Source: Sulfurovum sp. (GTDB taxonomy: Bacteria; Campylobacterota; Campylobacteria; Campylobacterales; Sulfurovaceae). Taken from it: 6,749 nucleotides of DNA. Location of the stretch: positions 1 through 6,749 of the forward strand of contig JADGDL010000063.1 in the NCBI GenBank assembly GCA_016744875.1, in the 5' to 3' direction. Positions 1-6,495 of the stretch are shown here, one piece after another. The notes below the pieces were generated by a model. That model worked only from the letters and a program-made list of their open reading frames with translations. It made no database searches and had not been told where the DNA came from. Every line of letters begins with the position of its first letter. Position 1 is the stretch's first letter. The position numbers and the translations under genes were made by a program.

Positions 1-459
1 GTTGTAGACGGTGATATCCCTATCACTGCACTCTATTCTTCAGCCTCTGTACATGATAGTTCATTGGCATTACCTCTTATCTGTCAGAGTAGTCAAAAAG
101 TAAATTATTTGTATGATCTGTCTGACGCAGCCTATGACACTAGTATCATAAAGGATTATTCTAAAAAACACAATCACAGACCGATTATTGATATCAATCC
201 AAAGAATTCAAAAAAACTGAAAGCAAAAATAGCTCTAGCCAAAAGTGAAAAGAAGATATTACAGCCACTCAAGCTCTATAATGATTCGGATGATCGACAC
301 TACAACCAACGAACCAGTGTTGAGAGAGTCAATGCTTATTTGAAAGACAGCTATGGATACAGTAAGATCTATTATCAAGGAGCCCAGAAGGTGGCTTCGG
401 TATTAGCCTTTGCTGTGTTGTCTGTTTGCATCACTCAGTCTTTGAAGCTGATTACTTAG
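1..459 (+). CDS. DDE transposase (DDE_Tnp_1, IS4/IS5-superfamily type), 5'-truncated by window edge
   Basis: The reading frame is open from base 1, so the TTG at 64 is only an internal leucine codon and the real start lies left of the window. The 152 visible residues are the C-terminal part of an RNase H-fold transposase that cuts and rejoins insertion sequence ends. The second catalytic Asp is in LSDAAYD (Asp about residue 42) and the catalytic Glu is in RTSVERVNAYLKD (Glu about 108). The block between them, with HRPIIDINP, is typical of this family. The first catalytic Asp should be just upstream of the window. The C-terminal helix (VASVLAFAVLSVCITQSL) and the TAG stop look natural, so nothing suggests decay in the visible part. 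The exact IS family and the right terminal inverted repeat could not be identified. Whether the whole element is intact cannot be judged here. Confidence 0.85.
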   Translation, partial: VVDGDIPITALYSSASVHDSSLALPLICQSSQKVNYLYDLSDAAYDTSIIKDYSKKHNHRPIIDINPKNSKKLKAKIALAKSEKKILQPLKLYNDSDDRHYNQRTSVERVNAYLKDSYGYSKIYYQGAQKVASVLAFAVLSVCITQSLKLIT

Positions 460-613
460 TCATCTTTAAAAAAATCACAAACAACAGCATCTGCAACAAT
501 TCAAACCATAAAACACGCACAAAAAATAGGATTTTTAACAGTTTTTAGATTTTTGGTTGTGAATAATTTCATAGATGACTTTTTGCAATAGCAAATTATA
601 GACTATTGAAAAT

Positions 614-677
614 TAGCCACTTTGTGATGTTGAATCTGCAAGTGGCTCTATATACTTAAATTTACGGAAAGTGGCTA
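614..677. repeat. Three copies of AAGTGGCT, two direct and one inverted
   Basis: TAGCCACTTT at 614-623 is the exact reverse complement of AAAGTGGCTA at 668-677 (10 bp). A third, 8-bp copy AAGTGGCT lies at 640-647, in the same orientation as the right copy. The left copy can pair with either of the other two. The copies fall upstream of, inside and just downstream of the candidate promoter for the gene at 738, which would fit operator sites. An alternative is a remnant of an insertion-sequence end, since some families (for example IS21-type) carry repeated short motifs at their termini. The repeats are seen directly; the role is inference. Confidence 0.6.
630..656 (+). promoter_or_regulatory. 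Candidate sigma-70 promoter for the beta-barrel gene
   Basis: TATACT at 651-656 is a good -10 hexamer. A possible -35, TTGAAT at 630-635, has a short 15-bp spacer. Transcription would start near 663, giving a leader of about 75 nt to the ATG at 738. Copies of the AAGTGGCT motif sit in the spacer (640-647) and near +6 to +15 (668-677). This is a consensus match by eye only. Confidence 0.35.
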
Positions 678-726
678 GACAGCAGAGTTTTGTTTATGTT
701 AATATTAGGCTGTAAAAATAAAATAC

Positions 727-731
727 AAGGA
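727..731 (+). promoter_or_regulatory. Ribosome binding site that fixes the start at 738
   Basis: AAGGA lies 6 nt before the ATG at 738-740. The in-frame TTG at 690 has no comparable site, and starting there would put 16 extra residues ahead of a standard signal peptide. Confidence 0.8.
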
Positions 732-737
732 CAAAAA

Positions 738-1253
738 ATGAAAAAGTTTAATCTTTCATTAGTAACAGTTTTGGCAATGAGTACATTTGCAATCGCAGGA
801 GGAGACTTTAAAACAGATACACCTGTTGAACCAGTCGTCGAGATTATTGAAGAAGTAAAACCGTATTTTTATTTAGGTGCGGCATATGCAGATATTCACA
901 ATGGTGAATCAGGTGATGGTTATGGACTTATTGCCGGTTATTCATTCATGGAGAATCTAGCTGTTGAAGCAAGATATGCTTCAGTTGAGACTGACAATAA
1001 CCATGATATAACAAATACAGTAATTTTTCTTAAGCCCAAAGTTAAAGTAGGCGATAGTTTATGTATATATGGCTTACTTGGTTACGGTCAAGTTGATTAT
1101 GTTGATGTTGACGATGATGGTTTCGAATATGGTGCTGGAATGGCTTTCCACTTTAATGAAAATATTGCCTTATTTGCTGACTATATACAAACTAAAGCTA
1201 TTGACGATGTGAAACTTCATGGCTTTACTACAGGTTTAGTGTACAAGTTCTAA
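738..1253 (+). CDS. Small outer-membrane beta-barrel protein (OmpA/OmpX-like porin family)
   Basis: A 171-residue exported protein, probably an eight-stranded outer-membrane barrel. Residues 1-20 form a signal peptide (MKKFNL, hydrophobic core, then AIA before GGD). A short acidic, Pro/Val/Glu-rich linker follows (residues about 23-43), then alternating amphipathic strands starting at YFYLGAAYADI and continuing through GYGLIAGYSF, LAVEARYASVE, YGLLGYGQVDY, FEYGAGMAFHF, IALFADYIQT and TTGLVYKF. The C-terminal Phe is the usual assembly signal for outer-membrane barrels. A turn or loop rich in Asp (DVDDDG) precedes the sixth strand. Size matches the OMP_b-brl/OmpA-membrane-domain families, and there is no C-terminal peptidoglycan-binding domain. 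It appears to be a single-gene unit ending at the palindrome just downstream. The barrel call is firm; substrate or specific role is unknown. Confidence 0.8.
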   Translation: MKKFNLSLVTVLAMSTFAIAGGDFKTDTPVEPVVEIIEEVKPYFYLGAAYADIHNGESGDGYGLIAGYSFMENLAVEARYASVETDNNHDITNTVIFLKPKVKVGDSLCIYGLLGYGQVDYVDVDDDGFEYGAGMAFHFNENIALFADYIQTKAIDDVKLHGFTTGLVYKF

Positions 1254-1258
1254 ATCTT

Positions 1259-1282
1259 TATTCTTGGGCTTGCCCAAGAATA
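1259..1282. terminator. Intrinsic terminator between convergent genes
   Basis: A perfect inverted repeat with an 11-bp stem (TATTCTTGGGC/GCCCAAGAATA) and a 2-nt loop on paper, so 4 nt in practice. It begins 6 nt after the stop of the barrel gene and ends 5 nt before the stop of the convergent 67-residue gene. On the plus strand it is followed by TATCTTCA and then eight T residues; on the minus strand the tail (TAAAGATTT) is weaker. It probably ends transcription from both sides, best from the plus side. Confidence 0.8.
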
Positions 1283-1287
1283 TATCT

Positions 1288-1491
1288 TCATTTTTTTTGT
1301 TGTCTACCTATAAAGAGATAGAGTAGAGCTCCAAACGCATAGAGAAAGAATACAACTAAAAGCCAAATTAGTTTATTTATACTGTCTTTAAAATCACTTT
1401 TAAGTAAATCAATCAAAGCCCACACCCAAAATATAAATGAACCAAACATTACTACCATACCTAATATACCCATACCACTCATTGTATCCAT
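1288..1491 (-). CDS. Small two-helix membrane protein, PLDc_N type
   Basis: A 67-residue inner-membrane protein. Transmembrane helix 1 covers about residues 8-30 (FIFWVWALIDLL) and helix 2 about 41-61 (LIWLLVVFFLYAFGALLYLFIG), ending in a basic GRQQKK tail. The connecting segment KSDFKDSINKLIW and the G-LLY-F-GR ending resemble the PLDc_N domain, the N-terminal membrane hairpin of cardiolipin synthases that also occurs alone in small proteins. No catalytic HKD domain is present, so it is not itself a phospholipase D. AAAGG lies 7 nt before the ATG. It follows pldA on the same strand after 56 bp of very AT-rich DNA, so it may be the last gene of the operon or have its own promoter (a TATAAA-like box lies in the gap). 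Its role is unknown; a partner or membrane-sensing function is only a guess. Confidence 0.7.
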   Translation of the reverse strand: MDTMSGMGILGMVVMFGSFIFWVWALIDLLKSDFKDSINKLIWLLVVFFLYAFGALLYLFIGRQQKK

Positions 1492-1547
1492 TATTAAACC
1501 TTTATAATTTATTTTATATTAAATTTTATCATCTTTATAGGAAGCTA

Positions 1548-2810
1548 CTAGAAAATTCCATTAGAGAAAGAAAATCCGACTGATGCTTTTGTCACATTTA
1601 CATTATAGTCGATCAAACTCTCTCCATACCCGTTAAAGAGTTTCATATATATCGAGGTATTAGGCGAACTAAATAGTGGGTATGAGTAATTCAATTCTAT
1701 TGCACCTTTATTATCATCAAAATCTAGGTTGTTTCTCAACAAAAGACCAATTTGATGTTTTTTATAGAGATAGTCAATTTTTATATCTCCATAACCAAGG
1801 TAATCGGTAATATCAGGATTATCATCACCATCACTTTGCGCTGTTATATCTTCAATATCATAAGCAGGATCTTGTTCATAAAACCAGTCTGGTTTTCTAT
1901 CTTCTTTTATACGGTACCAAAAACGCGTTGCTAAAAATAAATTATCCCATTGCCACATTCCTGTAGCATAGAGACGGTTCCATGATCTAGAACGGTAACC
2001 CTCTTGTCCATTGGACTCATGTACAAAACCTAGTTTTACCGCTTTAAGTCCGATAGCCTCATCTATACTTTTCGAAGTTGGTATGGTCATAAAAACTTCA
2101 GGTAAATAATTGGTTTCTCTGAATGGTCCTGATTCATCATAAAGCTGCCACCATACTTTTTGCGTATATGCAGCAGTAATAAATTCATTCATTCCCAAAA
2201 GATCATAGGTTAACTGCTTTCTCAAACTCAGTTGAAATAATACTTCAGTGTTTTTCTGATATGTGTCATAGGGAGCAGGAAGATCACTACCATAAATTGT
2301 AGAAACTCGACTTGGTTTGTTTTTAGAATAAGAAAGTGGTAAAAGGTAGTTGGCCTTATAAGGTTGAAGACCAAAAAAATCACCATCTATAAGTGAAGTC
2401 AAAAGTGATTTTGTCTCCGGTGTATCTGTGTCCATCTTAGCCAAGGCAAATTCAGCTCCTGCTTTCATATTCTCCTTATAGCTAAGCTCTACATCTACGC
2501 TAGTGGGAGATGGATCATCTTTATGCGCAGCTTTATTTGCAACTATTTTTGGGCGTTCAGTAGCGTATTTAGAAGCCGCTGATTTATACCAATATAAAGA
2601 TTTATCGCGATCAACTACTGTTCCCTGACCATACTCATACATCTCTGCTAAACGATACTGCGCTGCTTTATTATCATTTTTAGCTTCTGCAACTATAATT
2701 GGAAAAGCTTTATCATACGCCCCATCCTTATAGTATTTTATACCTTCTGGATATTTACTTGCCAAAAGCCCTACAGTAAGAGAAAATACTACAATTATAA
2801 GTTTATACAT
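1548..2810 (-). CDS. pldA: Outer-membrane phospholipase A (OMPLA) with N-terminal Sel1-like domain
   Basis: Calcium-dependent phospholipase A1/A2 of the outer membrane, which hydrolyses acyl esters of phospholipids that reach the outer leaflet. Signal peptide residues 1-18 (hydrophobic, GLLAS). Residues about 20-80 form one clear Sel1 repeat (AAQYRLAEMYEYGQG, then SLYWYKSAA) preceded by a TPR-like half. The barrel spans about 145-420. The catalytic triad is visible: His264 and Ser266 in HESNG, and Asn278 in SRSWNRLY, with the same spacing as E. coli His142/Ser144/Asn156. Other family blocks are YTQKVWWQL (215-223), SGPFRETNY (227-235; Ser227 fits the E. coli calcium-ligand Ser106), DDNPDIT (329-335), GYGESLIDYN (394-403) and a terminal Phe. 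At 420 residues it is much longer than the 289 of E. coli, owing to the N-terminal part. The start is set by AAGGAG 8 nt upstream. It is second in an operon behind the MscK-like channel. Confidence 0.93.
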   Translation of the reverse strand: MYKLIIVVFSLTVGLLASKYPEGIKYYKDGAYDKAFPIIVAEAKNDNKAAQYRLAEMYEYGQGTVVDRDKSLYWYKSAASKYATERPKIVANKAAHKDDPSPTSVDVELSYKENMKAGAEFALAKMDTDTPETKSLLTSLIDGDFFGLQPYKANYLLPLSYSKNKPSRVSTIYGSDLPAPYDTYQKNTEVLFQLSLRKQLTYDLLGMNEFITAAYTQKVWWQLYDESGPFRETNYLPEVFMTIPTSKSIDEAIGLKAVKLGFVHESNGQEGYRSRSWNRLYATGMWQWDNLFLATRFWYRIKEDRKPDWFYEQDPAYDIEDITAQSDGDDNPDITDYLGYGDIKIDYLYKKHQIGLLLRNNLDFDDNKGAIELNYSYPLFSSPNTSIYMKLFNGYGESLIDYNVNVTKASVGFSFSNGIF

Positions 2811-2818
2811 GTTTACTA

Positions 2819-2824
2819 CTCCTT
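2819..2824 (-). promoter_or_regulatory. pldA ribosome binding site overlapping the channel stop codon
   Basis: Read on the minus strand, TAAGGAG joins the TAA stop of the channel gene (2825-2823) with a strong AAGGAG site, 8 nt before the pldA ATG. Ribosomes finishing the channel would end on this site, so translational coupling is plausible. Confidence 0.8.
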
Positions 2825-5800
2825 ATTCTTTTATATCTTGAATATTATTTTCACTATACACACGAATATCAATCGGTTTACTCGTATCAAAATGTACATC
2901 ACGTTGAGGAAAAGCAATGGAAATACCCGATTCATTGAACTTGCGATTAATGGCTTGATGCAGATCTGTAATGATACCTGTACGGTTATCTACCGAAGAA
3001 ATAAAAGCCCGCAGAGTAAGCTTAAGTGAATTATCATCAAAACTCGTGAAGATCACAGATGCATTGGGTGATTCAATCACAGAATCATGTTCATGTGCAG
3101 CTTCCATCAAAAGTTCCATCGCTTTGGATACATCACTCCCATAAGCAATGCCCACGGGAATTACCACTCTGACAATCGGATCAGATAATGTCCAGTTAAG
3201 AAGTTCCTGAGTTATAAATGCTTTGTTGGGGACCAGCAGTTCCTGACGGTCCCAGTTGGTAATAGTGGTGGCGCGGATCTGTATACGGCTTACTACACCC
3301 GTAGTAGTACCTACCGTCACAGTATCACCCACCCTGATAGGCCTTTCAAACAAGATGATCAGACCGCTGATAAAGTTGGCTACGATCTCTTGTAAACCAA
3401 AGCCTATACCTACACTAAGAGCAGCAGCAAGCCATTGAATTTGAGACCAACTAGCCCCTATAATATTAAAAAAAAGCAGCGTACCTACACCAACAATCAC
3501 ATAACGAAATAGCGTAGTGATGGTGTAGCGTCCGCCTACTGTAGTATTCTTATTCTGCAGTAATACAAACTCCAGTAAAGCTGGCAATCCTCGTGATGCA
3601 AGGGTAGTGACAATGATCACAATAATGGCAAGAATTAGATCCCCCAACGTTACAGGTACCATTGTTTTCACTCCATCTACCATCACTGTACTACTCCAAA
3701 TTGAAATATCATTCAAAAAGTTAAGCGCAGGGAGAAGGGGGGACCAGATAAACCATAGTCCCACAGCCCCACCGGAGAAAAGTATCGCATAGAGCAACTT
3801 ACGACTTCTTAAACTCAGGTCAACGAGATCAGCCTCTGGTTCATCAAACTCTAAGATATGTGCATTTTGATCTGAATCATTTTCATCATTTTTTTCCATC
3901 GCTCCTTTCGCTAATCTCGCTTCTTCACGACGTGTTAAAATGGCTTGAACTTCCAGTCTACGATTCACTAAGAGCAGCCAACGTGCGATAAGTCCTTGAA
4001 TAAGTGCAAGAGCGTAGATCAGCCAGACCGTAACGAACAAGTTATGCGTTAGTACAGTGGCCGTATGTATATAGCCAAGAAGTACCAGTATTACTATAAG
4101 GATCATCAGCGCAATGAAAAACTTTTCCCAGACGAATCGTAGACGTACCATAAGATGATCAGCATTTTCTTCAAAATATTTTGCAAGTACACCACCCGCA
4201 GGGGTGAACGTACGGAAGAGGAAAAGTCCTATGGAGCCAACGATACACAATAAACCCAGAAGAGTGAATGTACTACTAAATTCGATACTCTCTTGAGTAA
4301 TACTATAAACAACGATAAACAAAGACGGAAGCACTAACACCATCAACAATTTTAATTCACTATGTAATTTGCTGGCAATCTTCGCAGACCAACGAAAATG
4401 TTTGACGACGACTCCCTCAGGAATAGCTAAATCAGTGAAGAATAAGAGATAGAAAAAATAGGGTGAACCACGTAGTAAAGCTGCAGACACTGCATTTGAG
4501 AACTCAGTGGCTTCAGGAACCAATGACAGCTGCCAACCAGTTATCATAAATAAAAGAGACAAAGGTAGGGAAGCCAATGCTGTCAAGACAACTGCTTGAA
4601 CAGTATATGTAAAATGATCAGTACGGATGCTCCTTATTTTTTCATTTGTCGCTACTACAGCACGTAAAAAGTACCTTCTCATAAAGAAAAGAACGAGAAG
4701 TACAAGGAGTAAAAAACTCACAATAAATGTGGATTTAAACTGCTTTGTCAGGATGTTAGCAACATGTATCCAATTAGATGAAGAAAGTAGCTGTTCGAGT
4801 TCTTCTGGCAGGCTTTTAAACAAAGAAAGACTAATCGGTTTTGTACTACGGATCCACAGAAGATTTTCGGCCAGAAAATCATCATATGCTTTCACCACAT
4901 CCATAAGTTTCCGCAAAGAGCTATCAAGTTCTCCCAATGCACGCGAATAAGAGGATTTCAACTCCATAACCTGACTTAGAAGCGCTTGGCGGATCAATGC
5001 AAGTTCTTTAAGTTCTGTACGAATTGTATCAGCCTCATTTTGAGGTATCCCCTCCGTAAATTCTGCCAAATAGCTATCGATGTCACGCAGATGTTTATAC
5101 TCCTCTGCATACTGTATCTGCTCTAATCCAGAATTTGAAATATGTTGTTTTAATTGGCTGATCTCAGTTTGTATCATAGAAATATTAGGTAGCGTTTTAC
5201 GCTGCTTGATCAAAATTTTACCAAGGTCTTGATTCATTCCAGCGATCTTAAGTTTTTGATTGATGCTGCTTAGATTATCTCCAATACGCTTAGCACTTTC
5301 ACGATTATGGCCCTCTTTGGCAGAGACATCCTCAAGATCGAGAGTACTCATCTTGAGCTTCTCTCCCAGTGCAACATTCTCCTCTGCAAGTTTACGTATC
5401 AAGAGATGTTTATCCTTCGACTCTTCCTTTGTGGTCTCAACTTGCTGCTGTACAAGCCTAGCTTCTTCAAACCGGCGTTTATTGAGCAGGTCATCCATGA
5501 ATCGTACTCGTTCCGTAACATTCTTGACTTTACTTTCTGCAACATCCTGTTGTAACTTAAGTAACTTCATTCGTCCCTGATGACTCAAGAGTTCCTGATC
5601 CAGCATTTTGATTTCAGAACTGAGCATAAATGTCTGCGTCTCTTGCACCCACTCTTCTGCCTGTGTCATCAAAGCTACGTCACCTTCTAATCCTGATGGT
5701 TTAGCGGGTGTAATGGTGGCATCAACGCGTCTCTTTAGCTCGATCAATCGCTCTCTAGCAATAGTGGGCCTTGTATTCTGAATCACGATTTGATTGTTAA

Positions 5801-6260
5801 GATCAGATAACTTTGCTTCGACAGCAGACAGGTCTGCCTTTTCTTTTTCTTGTTGCTGTACGAGTTCAGGAAGGGTGGTCTCCTCCAAGGCTTTCAAGAT
5901 TTTCTCAGGTGAGATTTTTTCTCGTTCTTTGAGGGTATTACGCAATTTTTCCATTGCTTCCGGTGCAGTTTTTCGGGCTTTTTTAAAGGACTCAGCATCT
6001 GTTGCATAATATCGTGCCTTCTCAATATTTGCCAATGCATGAGTGTAAAGCTCTGTAAGATTTTTCTTGTCTTCCTCACTGAGATCTGTTGTCTCAACGT
6101 TCTTTATCTGACTTTTTAGAACCTCCGGACTCACAGGAGATATCGTTTTACTGTTCTTTTCTTCTACTTCAGCTCCAAATGACCATTGCGCACCAAGTAA
6201 AAATAACATTCCTGTCATCAATATGATTCGTAAAAAATCCTGCACACTATCCCTCTTCAT
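2823..6260 (-). CDS. MscK/KefA-type large mechanosensitive channel with periplasmic coiled-coil domain
   Basis: An 1145-residue inner-membrane channel of the MscS superfamily, matching E. coli MscK (1120) and MscM (1107) in size and order. Family members open under membrane tension and release solutes on hypo-osmotic shock. Signal peptide 1-30 (ends SFGA). Residues about 45-470 are a Glu/Lys/Leu-rich coiled-coil periplasmic region. About eleven membrane helices follow (near 511, 552, 594, 636, 662, 712, 740, 821, 870, 912 and the pore helix at 941-971), with a charged cytosolic linker at 768-818. The pore helix carries ALSVGIGFGLQE and ends in FERPIRVGD. The beta domain (TTTGVVSRIQIRATTITNWD, LLVPNKAFI) and the C-terminal alpha/beta domain are complete. 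ATG 6260 is preferred over ATG 6266 because AAGGA is 6 nt before it but directly abuts the other. First gene of the operon with pldA. MscK and MscM subtypes cannot be told apart here. Confidence 0.93.
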   Translation of the reverse strand: MKRDSVQDFLRIILMTGMLFLLGAQWSFGAEVEEKNSKTISPVSPEVLKSQIKNVETTDLSEEDKKNLTELYTHALANIEKARYYATDAESFKKARKTAPEAMEKLRNTLKEREKISPEKILKALEETTLPELVQQQEKEKADLSAVEAKLSDLNNQIVIQNTRPTIARERLIELKRRVDATITPAKPSGLEGDVALMTQAEEWVQETQTFMLSSEIKMLDQELLSHQGRMKLLKLQQDVAESKVKNVTERVRFMDDLLNKRRFEEARLVQQQVETTKEESKDKHLLIRKLAEENVALGEKLKMSTLDLEDVSAKEGHNRESAKRIGDNLSSINQKLKIAGMNQDLGKILIKQRKTLPNISMIQTEISQLKQHISNSGLEQIQYAEEYKHLRDIDSYLAEFTEGIPQNEADTIRTELKELALIRQALLSQVMELKSSYSRALGELDSSLRKLMDVVKAYDDFLAENLLWIRSTKPISLSLFKSLPEELEQLLSSSNWIHVANILTKQFKSTFIVSFLLLVLLVLFFMRRYFLRAVVATNEKIRSIRTDHFTYTVQAVVLTALASLPLSLLFMITGWQLSLVPEATEFSNAVSAALLRGSPYFFYLLFFTDLAIPEGVVVKHFRWSAKIASKLHSELKLLMVLVLPSLFIVVYSITQESIEFSSTFTLLGLLCIVGSIGLFLFRTFTPAGGVLAKYFEENADHLMVRLRFVWEKFFIALMILIVILVLLGYIHTATVLTHNLFVTVWLIYALALIQGLIARWLLLVNRRLEVQAILTRREEARLAKGAMEKNDENDSDQNAHILEFDEPEADLVDLSLRSRKLLYAILFSGGAVGLWFIWSPLLPALNFLNDISIWSSTVMVDGVKTMVPVTLGDLILAIIVIIVTTLASRGLPALLEFVLLQNKNTTVGGRYTITTLFRYVIVGVGTLLFFNIIGASWSQIQWLAAALSVGIGFGLQEIVANFISGLIILFERPIRVGDTVTVGTTTGVVSRIQIRATTITNWDRQELLVPNKAFITQELLNWTLSDPIVRVVIPVGIAYGSDVSKAMELLMEAAHEHDSVIESPNASVIFTSFDDNSLKLTLRAFISSVDNRTGIITDLHQAINRKFNESGISIAFPQRDVHFDTSKPIDIRVYSENNIQDIKE

Positions 6261-6266
6261 ACACAT

Positions 6267-6271
6267 TCCTT
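6267..6271 (-). promoter_or_regulatory. Ribosome binding site that decides the channel start
   Basis: AAGGA on the minus strand lies 6 nt before the ATG at 6260-6258. It touches the ATG at 6266-6264 directly, too close for initiation there. The channel therefore probably starts MKRDSV rather than MCMKRDSV. Confidence 0.7.
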
Positions 6272-6461
6272 ATATATACAATTTTTTGTATCTCAATTCG
6301 CCACGATCTTGCGTTCTAACTATTTTTTAAGGTGCTCCAAAAGAAATGCCCTGAGTTTTGCAAAGCCTTTTGTGATTCCGCAAAGCAATCACTTTAAGAT
6401 AGTCACCGTACGAATTAGTATAAATATATTCTAAAGGATAGCATAAAAATAACAAAAATTA
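6272..6461 (-). promoter_or_regulatory. Leader and promoter region of the channel/pldA operon
   Basis: No ORF is supported in this gap, which must hold the operon promoter. The best -10 candidate on the minus strand is TATACT (6422-6417) in an AT-rich setting, with no good -35. It would give a leader of about 150 nt. The leader contains structured, more GC-rich DNA: GTGATT/AATCAC (6372-6377, 6387-6392) with a 9-nt loop, a GCAAAGC direct repeat at 6360-6366 and 6380-6386, and the palindrome TTTGCAAA at 6357-6364. No known riboswitch was recognised. Confidence 0.35.
6276..6291. repeat. Small inverted repeat just upstream of the channel RBS
   Basis: ATACAA (6276-6281) and TTGTAT (6286-6291) form a 6-bp stem with a 4-nt loop. 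In the mRNA the hairpin would end 4 nt before the AAGGA site. It could influence ribosome access or be a protein site, but it is short and AT-rich, so chance is possible. Confidence 0.4.
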
Positions 6462-6483
6462 TTATCGGGAAAACTCCTGATAA
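6441..6483 (-). terminator. Intrinsic terminator of the right-edge gene
   Basis: On the minus strand, stem TTATCAGGA (6483-6475), loop GTTT (6474-6471) and stem TCCCGATAA (6470-6462) pair with a single A/C mismatch. TAATTTTTGTTATTTTT follows directly. The hairpin starts 12 nt after the TAG stop of the right-edge gene, a textbook arrangement that also supports that reading frame. Confidence 0.8.
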
Positions 6484-6495
6484 ATGTTACTAACT

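Larger units (their letters stand above)
460..737. other. Gene-free stretch between transposase and outer-membrane protein gene
   Basis: No convincing ORF on either strand. It should contain the right end of the insertion sequence and the promoter of the next gene. A-rich and T-rich runs fill 466-560. Small inverted repeats are present: TTTGC/GCAAA at 582-586 and 591-595, and CAATAG/CTATTG at 586-591 and 603-608; neither is followed by a T-run, so they are not clear terminators. The right-hand part (614-677) carries the AAGTGGCT repeat cluster described separately. No obvious IS terminal repeat or target duplication can be assigned because the left end of the element is not in view. Confidence 0.6.

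Noticed and set aside
458..580. AGTCATCT (458-465) and AGATGACT (573-580) as IS terminal repeats
   Set aside because: Only 8 bp, the left copy overlaps the transposase stop codon, and both lie on the same side of the gene, so they cannot be the two ends of the element.
582..608. Small hairpins TTTGC/GCAAA and CAATAG/CTATTG as a transposase terminator
   Set aside because: Short, mutually exclusive stems, not followed by a T-run.
690..737. Upstream TTG start for the beta-barrel gene, with a lipobox-like LILGC
   Set aside because: No ribosome site at 690, while AAGGA precedes ATG 738 and a standard signal peptide begins there; the Cys motif is probably chance.
4627..5580. Plus-strand frames of 80-107 codons opposite the channel gene
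   Set aside because: Ser/Leu/Arg-rich products typical of antisense shadows of coiled-coil coding DNA; the minus-strand gene is complete and well supported.
5894..6097. Minus-strand 67-codon frame inside the channel gene
   Set aside because: Out-of-frame overlap with the periplasmic domain of the channel, with no separate support.
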